The position numbers were made by a program, and so were the translations under genes. From NCBI GenBank assembly GCA_964344135.1, contig CAYFMF010000007.1, forward strand, positions 1-54,462: DNA of 54,462 nucleotides, read 5' to 3'. The notes under the pieces are model-generated. The model made no database searches. It was given only the letters and a program-made list of their open reading frames with translations, and had not been told where the DNA came from. Shown here piece after piece: positions 45,314 through 54,335 of the stretch (its first letter is position 1; each line of letters starts with the position of its first letter). The DNA is from Thiopontia sp964344135 (GTDB lineage: Bacteria; Pseudomonadota; Gammaproteobacteria; GCF-002020875).

Positions 45314-45853
45314 ATGAGTATTAGTAAAGATCACTACACAAGTACAGTCGTCGATCAGCTCAAGGAGCAGTTTGGCTACAGCAGTGTGATGGAGGTTCCA
45401 AAGGTCACCAAGATCACACTGAACATGGGTGTTGGCGAGGCTGTCGGTGACAAGAAGATCCTGGAGAATGCCCTGGCCGACATGGAGAAGATCTCCGGTC
45501 AGAAGCCGGTCAAGACACTGGCCCGACTCTCCATCGCAGGTTTCAAGATCCGTGACGGGTGGCCTATTGGCTGCAAGGTGACACTGCGTAGCGAGCGCAT
45601 GTATGAGTTCCTGGATCGACTGATTACCATCGCCATTCCACGAATTCGTGACTTTCGTGGTCTGAATGGAAAGTCCTTTGATGGCCGTGGAAACTACAGC
45701 ATGGGTGTTACCGAGCAGATCATCTTCCCTGAGATCGATTATGACAAGGTGGATGCACTGCGTGGTCTCGATATCAGTGTTGTAACCACTGCAAAAACAG
45801 ACGAAGAGGGCAAGGCGTTGCTGGCGGCAATGAACTTCCCCTTCAAAAACTAG
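45314..45853 (+). CDS. rplE: Ribosomal protein L5
   Basis: L5 binds 5S rRNA and contacts P-site tRNA. The 179-residue length is the family standard. Signatures are VPKVTKITLNMGVGEA, RDFRGLNGKSFDGRGNYSMG and TTAKTDEEGKALL. In E. coli the S8 repressor site spans the start of this gene; I did not confirm it here. Confidence 0.98.
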   Translation: MSISKDHYTSTVVDQLKEQFGYSSVMEVPKVTKITLNMGVGEAVGDKKILENALADMEKISGQKPVKTLARLSIAGFKIRDGWPIGCKVTLRSERMYEFLDRLITIAIPRIRDFRGLNGKSFDGRGNYSMGVTEQIIFPEIDYDKVDALRGLDISVVTTAKTDEEGKALLAAMNFPFKN

Positions 45854-45888
45854 AGCAGCAGAATGAAACAGGAACAGGATAAGTAAGC

Positions 45889-46194
45889 ATGGCAAAGACC
45901 TCAATGATCCAACGTGAGTTGCGCCGGGAGAAACTGGTCAAGAAGTATGCGGCAAAACGTGCCGAACTGAAGAGCAGAATGCATAACCAGGAGCTCTCTG
46001 CCGAGGAGCGTGCTGCGGCACGACGCAAGTTCAACATGTTGCCAAGAGACTCCAGCTCGGTTCGTCAGCATAACCGCTGCAGCCTGACCGGACGTCCTCA
46101 CGGTTTCTACAGAAAGTTTGGGCTGAGCCGTAACAAGTTGAGAGAAGCTGCCATGCGTGGAGATGTCCCAGGGCTGAGAAAGGCAAGCTGGTAA
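45889..46194 (+). CDS. rpsN: Ribosomal protein S14 (zinc-free form)
   Basis: S14 belongs to the 30S head. This is the long 101-residue form without the CxxC zinc motifs; its only Cys is in HNRCSLTGRPHGFYRKFGLSR. The end GDVPGLRKASW is diagnostic. Confidence 0.98.
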   Translation: MAKTSMIQRELRREKLVKKYAAKRAELKSRMHNQELSAEERAAARRKFNMLPRDSSSVRQHNRCSLTGRPHGFYRKFGLSRNKLREAAMRGDVPGLRKASW

Positions 46195-46235
46195 AGATAA
46201 TCAATCAGTAGTTATAGAGTTTGGAATAGAAAAAG

Positions 46236-46631
46236 ATGAGTATGCAAGACCCTATCGCGGATATGTTGACCAGAATCCGCAACGCACTGGCAGTCGAGAA
46301 GAGAGTGGTATCGATGCCATCCTCAAAGATGAAGGCCTCAATTGCGAATGTAATGAAAGATGAAGGCTATATCTCTGATTACTCCGTTAATGAGGCGGAT
46401 GGAAAGGGCGAGCTGAAGATCGAGCTCAAGTATTTTCAGGGCCGTCCGGTCATCGAGATGATGAAGAGAATCAGCCGTCCCGGACTGCGTACCTACAAGG
46501 GAAAGAACGAGCTTCCATCGGTCAATGGTGGGCTTGGAATTGCAATCATCTCCACCCCTGGTGGCTTGATGACTGATCGTGCTGCCAGAAAGGCTGGTCT
46601 TGGTGGTGAAGTGGTCTGCTTTGTCTATTAA
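46236..46631 (+). CDS. rpsH: Ribosomal protein S8
   Basis: S8 binds 16S helix 21 and represses the spc operon in E. coli. The 131 residues begin MSMQDPIADMLTRIRNA and end with the STPGGLMTDRAARKAGLGGEVVCFVY region, of which STPGGLMTD is the hallmark. An ATG two codons inside is an alternative start. Confidence 0.97.
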   Translation: MSMQDPIADMLTRIRNALAVEKRVVSMPSSKMKASIANVMKDEGYISDYSVNEADGKGELKIELKYFQGRPVIEMMKRISRPGLRTYKGKNELPSVNGGLGIAIISTPGGLMTDRAARKAGLGGEVVCFVY

Positions 46632-46664
46632 GAAAATTAGTTAATCGAATTCAGGTAAACCAAG

Positions 46665-47195
46665 ATGTCTAGAATCGCAAATGCTCCTGTCGATATCCCA
46701 ACCGGTGTGGATGTCGCTGTAAGTGGACAGAAAATTCAGATCAAGGGTGCAAATGGCAACTTTGATTACGAGGTACATGAGACGGTCAATGTAGAGCACG
46801 GGGACAACCAGGTCCGAGTCTCTGCAAAGGACGGAAAAGAGAATGTTGCCATGGCGGGGACCATGCGTGCCCTGATCAACAACATGGTTGTCGGTGTCAG
46901 TGCAGGGTTTGAGAAGAGGCTGACCCTGATTGGTGTTGGATACCGTGCCAAGGCTGCAGGCAAGAACCTGGAGCTGACCCTCGGCTTCTCCCACCCGGTC
47001 AACTATGCGATTCCTGAGGGAATCACTATTGAGACACCCTCTGCCACAGAGGTTGTGGTCAAGGGCGCAGACAAGCAGAAGGTAGGGCAGGTTGCTGCTG
47101 AGATTCGTGCCTTCCGTCCACCAGAGCCCTACAAGGGGAAGGGTGTTCGCTATACGGATGAGTATGTCATTCGTAAGGAAGCGAAGAAGAAATAA
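46665..47195 (+). CDS. rplF: Ribosomal protein L6
   Basis: L6 lies near the sarcin-ricin loop. The 176 residues include the internal duplicated fold, GYRAKAAGKNLELTLGFSHP, and the C-terminal motif PEPYKGKGVRYTDE. It is 33 nt after rpsH. Confidence 0.98.
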   Translation: MSRIANAPVDIPTGVDVAVSGQKIQIKGANGNFDYEVHETVNVEHGDNQVRVSAKDGKENVAMAGTMRALINNMVVGVSAGFEKRLTLIGVGYRAKAAGKNLELTLGFSHPVNYAIPEGITIETPSATEVVVKGADKQKVGQVAAEIRAFRPPEPYKGKGVRYTDEYVIRKEAKKK

Positions 47196-47230
47196 CAGTA
47201 ATTAAATGGGCTAAATCACAGGATTTGTCA

Positions 47231-47581
47231 ATGAACAAGAAACAGACTCGACTGCGTCGTGCAAGACGTACACGTGCAAAGATCAGAGAACTGGGCGTAC
47301 CTCGTCTGACGATTCACCGTACCCCAAGGCATATCTATGCACAGGTGATCAATAGCGACTCAAAGGTGGTAGCCAGTGCCTCGACACTCCTCTCGGAGGT
47401 TCGTTCAGAGGCCGGTGCAACCGGTAATGTGGCCGCTGCGGTTGCTGTTGGAAAGATGATTGCAGAGCGCACAAAGGATGCGGGTGTTACCCGCGTTGCA
47501 TTTGATCGCTCCGGCTTCAAATACCACGGTCGTGTCAAGGCGCTGGCAGATGCCGCGCGTGAGAATGGCCTCGACTTTTAA
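47231..47581 (+). CDS. rplR: Ribosomal protein L18
   Basis: L18 brings 5S rRNA into the 50S subunit. I chose ATG 47231 with AGGA at 47220-47223; the in-frame TTG at 47225 would crowd that site. The 116 residues contain RLTIHRTPRHIYAQVI and end FDRSGFKYHGRVKALADAARE. Confidence 0.96.
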   Translation: MNKKQTRLRRARRTRAKIRELGVPRLTIHRTPRHIYAQVINSDSKVVASASTLLSEVRSEAGATGNVAAAVAVGKMIAERTKDAGVTRVAFDRSGFKYHGRVKALADAARENGLDF

Positions 47582-47632
47582 TCGAACCCATTATCGGACA
47601 GGCAGGCTGATTTAGGAATTAGGAAAACGAAG

Positions 47633-48142
47633 ATGGCAGAGAAACAGTTCAAGAAAGAGAATGACGATGACATGCTGGAGAAGCTGGTTGCCGTCAACCG
47701 AGTTGCGAAGACCGTAAAGGGTGGACGCATCTTCTCCTTCACCGCACTCACTGTGGTAGGGGATGGCAACGGCAAGATCGGATTCGGATACGGCAAGGCC
47801 CGTGAGGTACCTCTTGCGATCCAGAAGGCGATGGATCGTGCGCGTCGCAACATCCAGACCGTTGATCTGGATGGCGGCACTCTGCAGTACCCGATTCGGG
47901 CAACCCATGGTGCGGCTGACGTCTACATGCAGCCAGCCTCCGAGGGTACCGGCATTATTGCCGGTGGTGCCATGCGTGCCGTATTTGAGGTGGTTGGGGT
48001 GCACAATGTGCTGGCCAAGCGCAATGGCTCATCCAATCCAATCAATGTCGTTCGTGCAACCATCAAGGGGCTGACCGAGATGAACAGCCCGGCACAGATT
48101 GCTGCAAAGCGCGGCAAAACGGTTGAAGAGATTCTGGGGTAG
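47633..48142 (+). CDS. rpsE: Ribosomal protein S5
   Basis: S5 affects decoding fidelity together with S4. The 169 residues contain the double-stranded RNA-binding domain (LVAVNRVAKTVKGGRIFSF) and the GYGKAREVPLAIQKAMD segment. The spectinomycin-contact loop region (TVKGG) is unchanged. Confidence 0.98.
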   Translation: MAEKQFKKENDDDMLEKLVAVNRVAKTVKGGRIFSFTALTVVGDGNGKIGFGYGKAREVPLAIQKAMDRARRNIQTVDLDGGTLQYPIRATHGAADVYMQPASEGTGIIAGGAMRAVFEVVGVHNVLAKRNGSSNPINVVRATIKGLTEMNSPAQIAAKRGKTVEEILG

Positions 48143-48147
48143 GAACC

Positions 48148-48333
48148 ATGGCAGAGAACAATACAATTACCGTGACCTTGGTCAAGAGCACAATCGGACG
48201 TCTTCCCGCGCATAAGGCCTGTGCGGCAGGATTGGGAATTCGCAAGATGCACCAGACGGTAACAGTCATAGACACTCCCGAGAACCGTGGGATGATCAAT
48301 AAAATCAGTTATATGCTGAAGGTTGAGGATTAA
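48148..48333 (+). CDS. rpmD: Ribosomal protein L30
   Basis: L30 is a small 50S protein. The 61 residues show TVTLVKSTIGRLPAHKACAAGLG and the usual LRKMHQTV-like helix (IRKMHQTV). It lies 5 nt after rpsE and 3 nt before rplO. Confidence 0.96.
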   Translation: MAENNTITVTLVKSTIGRLPAHKACAAGLGIRKMHQTVTVIDTPENRGMINKISYMLKVED

Positions 48334-48336
48334 ATC

Positions 48337-48774
48337 ATGCGTCTGAATACAATCAAGCCAGCTGATGGTGCCAAAAAAGATGCCAAACGCGTGGGTCGTG
48401 GCATCGGTTCCGGTCACGGAAAGACCTGTGGCCGTGGTCACAAGGGACAGAAGTCTCGCTCCGGTGGTTTCCACAAGGTAGGGTTCGAGGGTGGCCAGCA
48501 GCCACTGCAGCGTCGTCTGCCGAAGGTCGGATTTGCCTCTCGCAAGGCCCGTTACGTTGCCGAGGTTCGTCTCCATGAGCTGGAGAAGGCTGCAGTGGAC
48601 AACCAGGTCGATCTGCTCGCGCTCAAGGCTGCCAATATTGTTGGGCAGGATATCAAGCGTGCCAAGATCATCGCCTCTGGCGAGATCAACAGTGCCGTAA
48701 CCGTTACTGGCCTGGCGGCAACCCCAGGTGCTCGTGCAGCGATTGAGGCTGCCGGCGGAAAGATCGAAGAGTAG
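48337..48774 (+). CDS. rplO: Ribosomal protein L15
   Basis: L15 is a late 50S assembly protein with an extended Gly/Lys-rich N-terminus (KRVGRGIGSGHGKTCGRGHKG) and a globular C-terminal domain ending AAIEAAGGKIEE. The 145-residue length is normal. secY begins 20 nt downstream. Confidence 0.98.
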   Translation: MRLNTIKPADGAKKDAKRVGRGIGSGHGKTCGRGHKGQKSRSGGFHKVGFEGGQQPLQRRLPKVGFASRKARYVAEVRLHELEKAAVDNQVDLLALKAANIVGQDIKRAKIIASGEINSAVTVTGLAATPGARAAIEAAGGKIEE

Positions 48775-48794
48775 TTCCAGGACCGATCTGAATC

Positions 48795-50132
48795 ATGGCA
48801 CGGAAACAGGCAATGGGCGGTAACACCAACAAGCTGGCAGAGCTGAAGACTCGCCTGCTGTTTGTGCTGGGTGCCATTATTGTCTATCGCATGGGAGCCC
48901 ATATTCCGGTTCCCGGCATCAACCCGGTTGCCCTGCAGGCAATGTTTGATCAGCAGTCCGGAACCATTCTGGACATGTTTAACATGTTCTCGGGTGGTGC
49001 ACTGATGCGTCTCAGCCTCTTTGCACTCGGAATCATGCCCTATATTTCGGCATCGATCATCATGAACCTGCTGACCGTGACCTCTCCAAAGCTGGAACAG
49101 CTGAAGAAAGAGGGGCAGTCCGGACGCAGAAAGATTACCCAGTACACCCGTTATGGAACACTGGTTCTGGCCACCTTTCAGGCGCTGGGGATCTCCATTG
49201 CCCTGGAGTCGCAGTCCGCGGGCGGGATGGGTGTTGTGATTGATCCAGGGCTGGCTTTCCGTTTTGTTGCAGTGACCACACTGGTGACCGGAACCATGTT
49301 CCTGATGTGGCTGGGTGAGCAGATTACAGAGCGCGGGATTGGCAATGGCATCTCCCTGATCATCTTTGCAGGTATCGTTGCGGGCCTCCCCTCTGCAGTA
49401 GGCGGAACCATGGAGCTGGCACGCACCGGTGAGATGCACCCCATAACCGTTCTGGTTCTCTTCATTGGCGCCATTCTGGTCACCGCCTTTGTGGTCTTTG
49501 TCGAGAGGGGACAGCGCAGAATTACAGTGAATTATGCCAAGCAGCAGCGTGGCAACAAGATGTATGCTGGCCAGAGCAGCCACCTGCCACTGAAGGTCAA
49601 CATGGCTGGCGTGATTCCACCCATCTTTGCCTCCAGTATCATCCTCTTCCCCGCAACAATGGGAAGCTGGTTTGGCAGTGGCGAGGGGATGGAGTGGATG
49701 AAGGATCTGGCTACCACGCTGTCACCAGGGCAGCCCCTCTATGTGGCCTTTTATGCTGTGGCGATCATATTTTTCTGCTTCTTCTACACGGCGTTGGTCT
49801 TCAACCCCAAGGAGACGGCAGATAACCTGAGAAGATCCGGTGCGTTTATCCCCGGAATTCGTCCAGGAGCACAGACAGCAAAGTATATCGATAAGGTTAT
49901 GACGCGGCTGACACTGATTGGTGCTGGATACATCACCGCGGTAAGTCTGCTTCCCGAGTTCCTTATCATTAAGTGGAATGTACCATTCTATTTTGGCGGA
50001 ACCTCTCTGTTGATCATCGTGGTTGTGATCATGGACTTCATCTCACAGGTTCAGTCACACCTGCTCTCTCATCAGTATGATGGGTTGATGAAGAAGGCAA
50101 ACCTCAAGGGGTATGGCCGGAGTGGGATTTAG
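48795..50132 (+). CDS. secY: Preprotein translocase subunit SecY
   Basis: SecY is the protein-conducting channel of the inner membrane. The 445 residues contain ten hydrophobic segments. Motifs are GAHIPVPGIN after TM1, the plug region near 60-75, GIMPYISASIIM in TM2b, the cytoplasmic GERITERGIGNG-type loop (GEQITERGIGNG) and VFVERGQRRI. The SecE partner is encoded at 22697-23038. Confidence 0.98.
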   Translation: MARKQAMGGNTNKLAELKTRLLFVLGAIIVYRMGAHIPVPGINPVALQAMFDQQSGTILDMFNMFSGGALMRLSLFALGIMPYISASIIMNLLTVTSPKLEQLKKEGQSGRRKITQYTRYGTLVLATFQALGISIALESQSAGGMGVVIDPGLAFRFVAVTTLVTGTMFLMWLGEQITERGIGNGISLIIFAGIVAGLPSAVGGTMELARTGEMHPITVLVLFIGAILVTAFVVFVERGQRRITVNYAKQQRGNKMYAGQSSHLPLKVNMAGVIPPIFASSIILFPATMGSWFGSGEGMEWMKDLATTLSPGQPLYVAFYAVAIIFFCFFYTALVFNPKETADNLRRSGAFIPGIRPGAQTAKYIDKVMTRLTLIGAGYITAVSLLPEFLIIKWNVPFYFGGTSLLIIVVVIMDFISQVQSHLLSHQYDGLMKKANLKGYGRSGI

Positions 50133-50175
50133 CACACAGATTGTCTGTGGTTGAGAAAAGTTCTGGAGTAACGAA

Positions 50176-50292
50176 ATGAAAGTTCGCGCATCAGTAAAGA
50201 AAATGTGTCAGCACTGTAAGGTAATTCGCCGTAACGGTGTTGTCCGTGTGATTTGTAGTAAAGACCCGAAGCATAAGCAGCGTCAGGGCTGA
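50176..50292 (+). CDS. rpmJ: Ribosomal protein L36 (zinc-binding form)
   Basis: This 38-residue gene lies between secY and rpsM. It starts MKVRASVKKMC and has the zinc ligands Cys11, Cys14, Cys27 and His33, so it is the C+ form. TGGAG upstream of ATG 50176 is the ribosome binding site. It ends the spc operon. Confidence 0.96.
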   Translation: MKVRASVKKMCQHCKVIRRNGVVRVICSKDPKHKQRQG

Positions 50293-50305
50293 TTATGGTT
50301 TCTGT

Positions 50306-50330
50306 ACAACAATCCCTGGAGGGGTGTTGT
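50306..50330 (+). promoter_or_regulatory. Stem-loop in the alpha operon leader
   Basis: ACAACA pairs with TGTTGT (50306-50311 and 50325-50330), with an inner UCCC/GGGG stem, in the 125-nt spacer before rpsM. There is no T-run. In E. coli this spacer carries the S4-responsive pseudoknot. A poor promoter-like pair (TTGAAT 50344-50349, TATCCT 50367-50372, 17-bp spacing) follows. Confidence 0.35.
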
Positions 50331-50417
50331 GCTGGGGTAGTGGTTGAATTTTATATGGAATGTAGGTATCCTTGCGCGCTTTCTGCGCGAAATGGGAACG
50401 TTTAGGAGAAGAGCCAG

Positions 50418-50774
50418 ATGGCACGAATTGCGGGTGTAAATGTACCTGATAACAAACATGCTTGGGTTGCGTTGACCTCGATTTATGGAATCGGGAGAAC
50501 ACGTGCGTACGATATCTGTGCGGCAGCCGGAATTGACGCATCAACAAAAGTTCGCGACCTGGAAGAGAGTCAGCTTGAGACCCTTCGTGGGGTGGTTGGA
50601 AAGTTCACCGTTGAGGGTGACCTCCGCCGTGAAGTTTCCATGAATATCAAGCGCTTAATGGATCTTGGAACCAACCGTGGAATCCGCCATCGTCGCGGTC
50701 TTCCTGTGCGTGGGCAGAACACCAAGAACAATGCACGTACCCGCAAGGGTCCAAAGAAGCCAATCAAGAGATAA
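50418..50774 (+). CDS. rpsM: Ribosomal protein S13
   Basis: S13 contacts the large subunit and P-site tRNA. The 118 residues begin ARIAGVNVPDNKHAWVALTSI and end with a basic tail after HRRGLPVRGQNTKNNARTRKG. TTTAGGAG lies upstream. It is first of the alpha operon rpsM-rpsK-rpsD-rpoA-rplQ. Confidence 0.98.
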   Translation: MARIAGVNVPDNKHAWVALTSIYGIGRTRAYDICAAAGIDASTKVRDLEESQLETLRGVVGKFTVEGDLRREVSMNIKRLMDLGTNRGIRHRRGLPVRGQNTKNNARTRKGPKKPIKR

Positions 50775-50832
50775 CCACAACCGGTTTGATTGGATAGAGA
50801 GATTTCGTTTTTTTAGATAGGTTTTATCGTTT

Positions 50833-51222
50833 ATGGCAAAGGCATCCGCTTCAAAGCGCAAAAAGGTGAAAAAGAATGTCCCTGAGGGGATCGTGCATGT
50901 ACATGCAACATTCAACAACACCATCATTACCATTACTGACCGCAAGGGTGACACCCTCTGCTGGGCCACATCTGGAGGCAGCGGTTTCCGCGGCTCCAGA
51001 AAGAGTACTCCGTTTGCTGCACAGGTAGCGGCAGAGCGGGCTGGAACCCAGGCACAGGAGTATGGCGTGAAGTCGGTTGATGTTCGCATCAAGGGGCCGG
51101 GCCCAGGTCGTGAATCTTCTGTACGAGCCCTGAACAATATCGGGATTCGAATCAACAGTATTACAGATGTCACACCATTGCCGCACAATGGTTGCCGCCC
51201 ACCCAAGAAACGCCGCGTATAA
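50833..51222 (+). CDS. rpsK: Ribosomal protein S11
   Basis: S11 forms the platform at the Shine-Dalgarno helix. The 129-residue standard length contains GIVHVHATFNNTIITITDRKG and ends with the basic CRPPKKRRV. The preceding bases are T-rich and lack a clear ribosome binding site. Confidence 0.98.
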   Translation: MAKASASKRKKVKKNVPEGIVHVHATFNNTIITITDRKGDTLCWATSGGSGFRGSRKSTPFAAQVAAERAGTQAQEYGVKSVDVRIKGPGPGRESSVRALNNIGIRINSITDVTPLPHNGCRPPKKRRV

Positions 51223-51249
51223 CGGTATTGCACGATAGGAGATTGTACT

Positions 51250-51879
51250 GTGGCAAAATATACTGGACCCAAATGTAAGCTATCCCGCCGAGAGGGAACC
51301 GACCTCGGCCTCAAGAGTGGCCTGCGTGCACTGGAGACAAAGTGCAAGCCGGATCAGCTGCCTGGTCAGCATGGTGCTGGTGCTCGTCGCCCGCGCATGT
51401 CGGACTATGCACTTCAGCTGCGTGAGAAGCAGAAGGTACGTCGTATCTATGGCCTGCTCGAGAAGCAGTTCCGTAGCTACTACAAGGAGGCTGCACGTCG
51501 CAAGGGCTCAACGGGTGAGAACCTGTTGCAGATCCTGGAGGCTCGTCTGGATAATGTTGTCTACCGTATGGGTTTTGGTTCCACCCGTTCCGAGGCACGC
51601 CAGCTGGTCAACCACAAGTCCATTCTGGTCAATGGCAAGGTACTGAATATCCCTTCCTATCAGTTGCAGCCCAATGATGTGGTCTCTATTCGTGAGAAGG
51701 CGAAGAAGCAGGATCGAATCAAGATGGCACTGCAGCTGGCTCCGCAGACCCGCGAAGAGGCTGAGTGGATTGATGTCAACACAGAGAAGATGGAAGGTAC
51801 GTTCAAGAATGCACCTGAACGCTCTGATCTCTCTGCAGAAATTAATGAACACCTGATCGTCGAGCTCTACTCCAAGTAG
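51250..51879 (+). CDS. rpsD: Ribosomal protein S4
   Basis: S4 nucleates 30S assembly and represses the alpha operon in E. coli. The 209 residues start at GTG 51250 (AKYTGPKCKLSRREG). RPRMSDYALQLREKQKVRR and an S4 RNA-binding domain (EARLDNVVYRMGFG) follow. TAGGAG lies about 12 nt upstream. Confidence 0.97.
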   Translation: MAKYTGPKCKLSRREGTDLGLKSGLRALETKCKPDQLPGQHGAGARRPRMSDYALQLREKQKVRRIYGLLEKQFRSYYKEAARRKGSTGENLLQILEARLDNVVYRMGFGSTRSEARQLVNHKSILVNGKVLNIPSYQLQPNDVVSIREKAKKQDRIKMALQLAPQTREEAEWIDVNTEKMEGTFKNAPERSDLSAEINEHLIVELYSK

Positions 51880-51940
51880 TAGCGTCAAGCAGTAGTGGTG
51901 ATTTGAAGCGTAGTTGTTGAAACAAGGGGTACGATTAGAG

Positions 51941-52942
51941 ATGCAAGGTTCGATTAAGGAATTTTTAAAGCCAAAGCTGGCGAACATCAAGAATATAGAG
52001 ACCAACCATATCCAGGTGGCCATTGAACCACTGGAGCGTGGTTTTGGCCATACACTGGGAAATGCGCTGCGTCGAATTCTCCTCTCCTCCATGCACGGCA
52101 GTGCAATCACCGAGGTCGTGATTGAGGGGGTGAGCCATGAGTACTCCGCCATTGAGGGTGTACAGGAGGATGTGATTGACATCCTTCTCAATCTCAAGGG
52201 TGTCGCGATCAAGCTACATGCCCACTCCGAGGCTGAACTCTCTCTGAAGAGCAGTGGAGCAGGCCCGATTGTTGCCGGTGACATCACTGGTGATGATGTT
52301 GAGATTATCAATCCCGATCATGTCATTGCCAACGTCAATGATGCGGATGTTGCCCTGAACATGACCCTGAAGGTTACAACAGGCCGTGGATATCAGCCCG
52401 CTACCGAGCGTTCCAGCGAGGATGAGGGTACAACCATTGGAAACCTGAAGCTGGATGCCTCCTATAGCCCGATTGATCGTGTCAGCTACAGTGTTGAGGC
52501 TGCACGTCTCAAGCAGCGTACCGACCTCGATCGTCTGGTGATTGATCTGCAGACGGATGGCACGATTGATCCGGAGGAGGCCATTCGTCGTGCCGCAACC
52601 ATCCTGCAGACTCAGCTGGAATCTTTCGTTGAGCTCCACACTGAGGATGAGGAAGAGGCACAGGCCGATGCAGAGCCAGAGGTGGATCCAATTCTGCTGC
52701 GTCCGGTAGACGACCTTGAGCTGACAGTACGTTCTGCAAATTGTCTCAAGGCCGAGGCCATCTTCTATATCGGTGACCTGATTCAGCGTACCGAGACTGA
52801 GCTGCTGAGAACGCCAAACCTTGGCAAGAAGTCACTCAACGAGATCAAGGATGTACTGGCATCACGCGGTCTCTCACTGGGTGTGCGTCTCGAGAACTGG
52901 CCACCTGCCAGCCTCAAGGAAGAGAGCGAGACAGCAGCGTAA
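51941..52942 (+). CDS. rpoA: RNA polymerase alpha subunit
   Basis: Alpha dimerises to start polymerase assembly, and its C-terminal domain binds UP elements and activators. I chose ATG 51941 (QGSIKEFLKPKLANI), the usual family start; an upstream in-frame TTG at 51914 lacks support. The 333 residues include ERGFGHTLGNALRRILLSS in the NTD and the CTD with LRTPNLGKKSLNEIKDVLASRG. Confidence 0.97.
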   Translation: MQGSIKEFLKPKLANIKNIETNHIQVAIEPLERGFGHTLGNALRRILLSSMHGSAITEVVIEGVSHEYSAIEGVQEDVIDILLNLKGVAIKLHAHSEAELSLKSSGAGPIVAGDITGDDVEIINPDHVIANVNDADVALNMTLKVTTGRGYQPATERSSEDEGTTIGNLKLDASYSPIDRVSYSVEAARLKQRTDLDRLVIDLQTDGTIDPEEAIRRAATILQTQLESFVELHTEDEEEAQADAEPEVDPILLRPVDDLELTVRSANCLKAEAIFYIGDLIQRTETELLRTPNLGKKSLNEIKDVLASRGLSLGVRLENWPPASLKEESETAA

Positions 52943-52998
52943 CTACATTATTTGATATTCGCCGAAAGGCGGCTAAAAGAAGATAAACGGAAAAGATC

Positions 52999-53403
52999 AT
53001 GCGTCATCGTCATAGTGGTAGACAACTAAACAGAAACAGTAGCCATCGCAAGGCTATGTTCCGCAACATGAGCAACTCACTGATTCAGCATGAGTTGATC
53101 CGCACCACCCTGCCCAAGGCCAAGGAGCTGCGTCGGGTTGTGGAGCCACTGATCACCCTCTCCAAGAAGGACAGTGTGGCCAACCGTCGTCTTGCCTTCA
53201 ATCGCATGCGTGATCGTGACATGGTCACCAAGCTCTTCACAGAGCTGGGTCCGCGTTACAGTGATCGTCCGGGTGGTTATGTGCGTATCCTCAAGGCTGG
53301 ATTCCGTGCCGGTGACAAGGCTCCAATGGCACTGGTTGAGCTGGTGGATCGCCCCCTGCCAGAGTTTGATGAGGATGAGTTCGAGGAAGATTCTGAAGAT
53401 TAA
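52999..53403 (+). CDS. rplQ: Ribosomal protein L17
   Basis: L17 lies near the tunnel exit. The 134 residues begin MRHRHSGRQLNRNSSHRKAMF and end in an acidic tail. It closes the alpha operon, with a strong terminator 20 nt after its stop. Confidence 0.98.
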   Translation: MRHRHSGRQLNRNSSHRKAMFRNMSNSLIQHELIRTTLPKAKELRRVVEPLITLSKKDSVANRRLAFNRMRDRDMVTKLFTELGPRYSDRPGGYVRILKAGFRAGDKAPMALVELVDRPLPEFDEDEFEEDSED

Positions 53404-53423
53404 TCCTTAGAGCATCATCAATA

Positions 53424-53459
53424 GAGAGAAAGCCGGACACTGTCCGGCTTTCTCTTTTT
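53424..53459 (+). terminator. Intrinsic terminator of the ribosomal superoperon
   Basis: A long stem AGAGAAAGCCGGAC/GTCCGGCTTTCTCT with a tiny ACT-type loop is followed by TTTTTC. This is the first unambiguous strong terminator at the end of the 33-kb run. Confidence 0.93.
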
Positions 53460-53499
53460 CTGGAGAAAGGGGCGGGAAAAGCGCTATCATCAAACAACG

Positions 53500-54231
53500 A
53501 TGATTCTTCTGTTTACAGATTTTGGAACAGGAAGCCCCTACCTGGCCCAGATGCGGGCTGCACTGCGGATGCATGGTGCAGAGGGGGAGGTCGTTGAGCT
53601 GCTTTCCGATGTCGCCCCCTATAATATCAGGGCGGCCTCACACCTTCTTGCCAGCCAGATCCCCTGGTTTCCGTCAGGTACCCTCTTTCTCTGTGTGGTA
53701 GATCCAGGGGTAGGGGGAGCGCGCAACCCCGTGGCCCTGAAGGCCGACGGCAACTGGTTCGTCGGTCCGGAGAATGGGCTCTTTGATGTGGTTGTGGCCA
53801 GGTCTGAAGAGGTCTCCTGGTTTCAGATCCAGTGGCGGCCGGAACAGCTGTCGGCCTCCTTCCACGGGCGAGATCTTTTTGCCCCGATTGCCGCCAGAAT
53901 TGCAACGGACCGGATCGCAGAGGGTGATCTCATGAAGGTGTCGCCACCCCCATCCATTGACGCCGGAAGTGACCTCCAGGAGGTGATCTATCTGGATCGC
54001 TACGGCAATGCGATGACAGGGGTCAGGGCCACCTCCATGGATGCGAGGGAGAGGCTGCAGATTAATGGGGTGGCTCTGGAGAACAGCAATACATTTTCGG
54101 ATGTTCCGACAGGTGAGCCCTTCTGGTATGAAAACTCGGCAGGGCTGGTGGAGATTGCAGTCAACCAGGGGAGTGCCGAAGAGCAGCTACAGATCCGTGT
54201 GGGTTCCGGGTTCTCGGTAGTGCCCGGTTAA
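53500..54231 (+). CDS. SAM hydroxide adenosyltransferase (DUF62) family protein
   Basis: This 243-residue protein matches the DUF62/SAM-dependent hydroxide adenosyltransferase family, which hydrolyses S-adenosylmethionine to adenosine and methionine and is related to fluorinase and chlorinase. It starts ILLFTDFGTGSPYLAQM, with the catalytic-region Asp7. FLCVVDPGVGGARNP and WFVGPENGLFD follow, then FHGRDLFAPIAA and YLDRYGNAMTG. The halogenase-specific region cannot be judged by eye, but the hydroxide form is far more common. It follows the L17 terminator, so it is likely transcribed separately. The physiological role is unknown. Confidence 0.88.
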   Translation: MILLFTDFGTGSPYLAQMRAALRMHGAEGEVVELLSDVAPYNIRAASHLLASQIPWFPSGTLFLCVVDPGVGGARNPVALKADGNWFVGPENGLFDVVVARSEEVSWFQIQWRPEQLSASFHGRDLFAPIAARIATDRIAEGDLMKVSPPPSIDAGSDLQEVIYLDRYGNAMTGVRATSMDARERLQINGVALENSNTFSDVPTGEPFWYENSAGLVEIAVNQGSAEEQLQIRVGSGFSVVPG

Positions 54232-54335
54232 TGTGTGTTTGGCTTTGTGGCCTTCGGTTGATTGGATCATGCCAGTGACCTGGAAAACCAGGCAGCGTTA
54301 TTGAAGAGGTGGGGATCCGGGGCCCTGGAAACCGA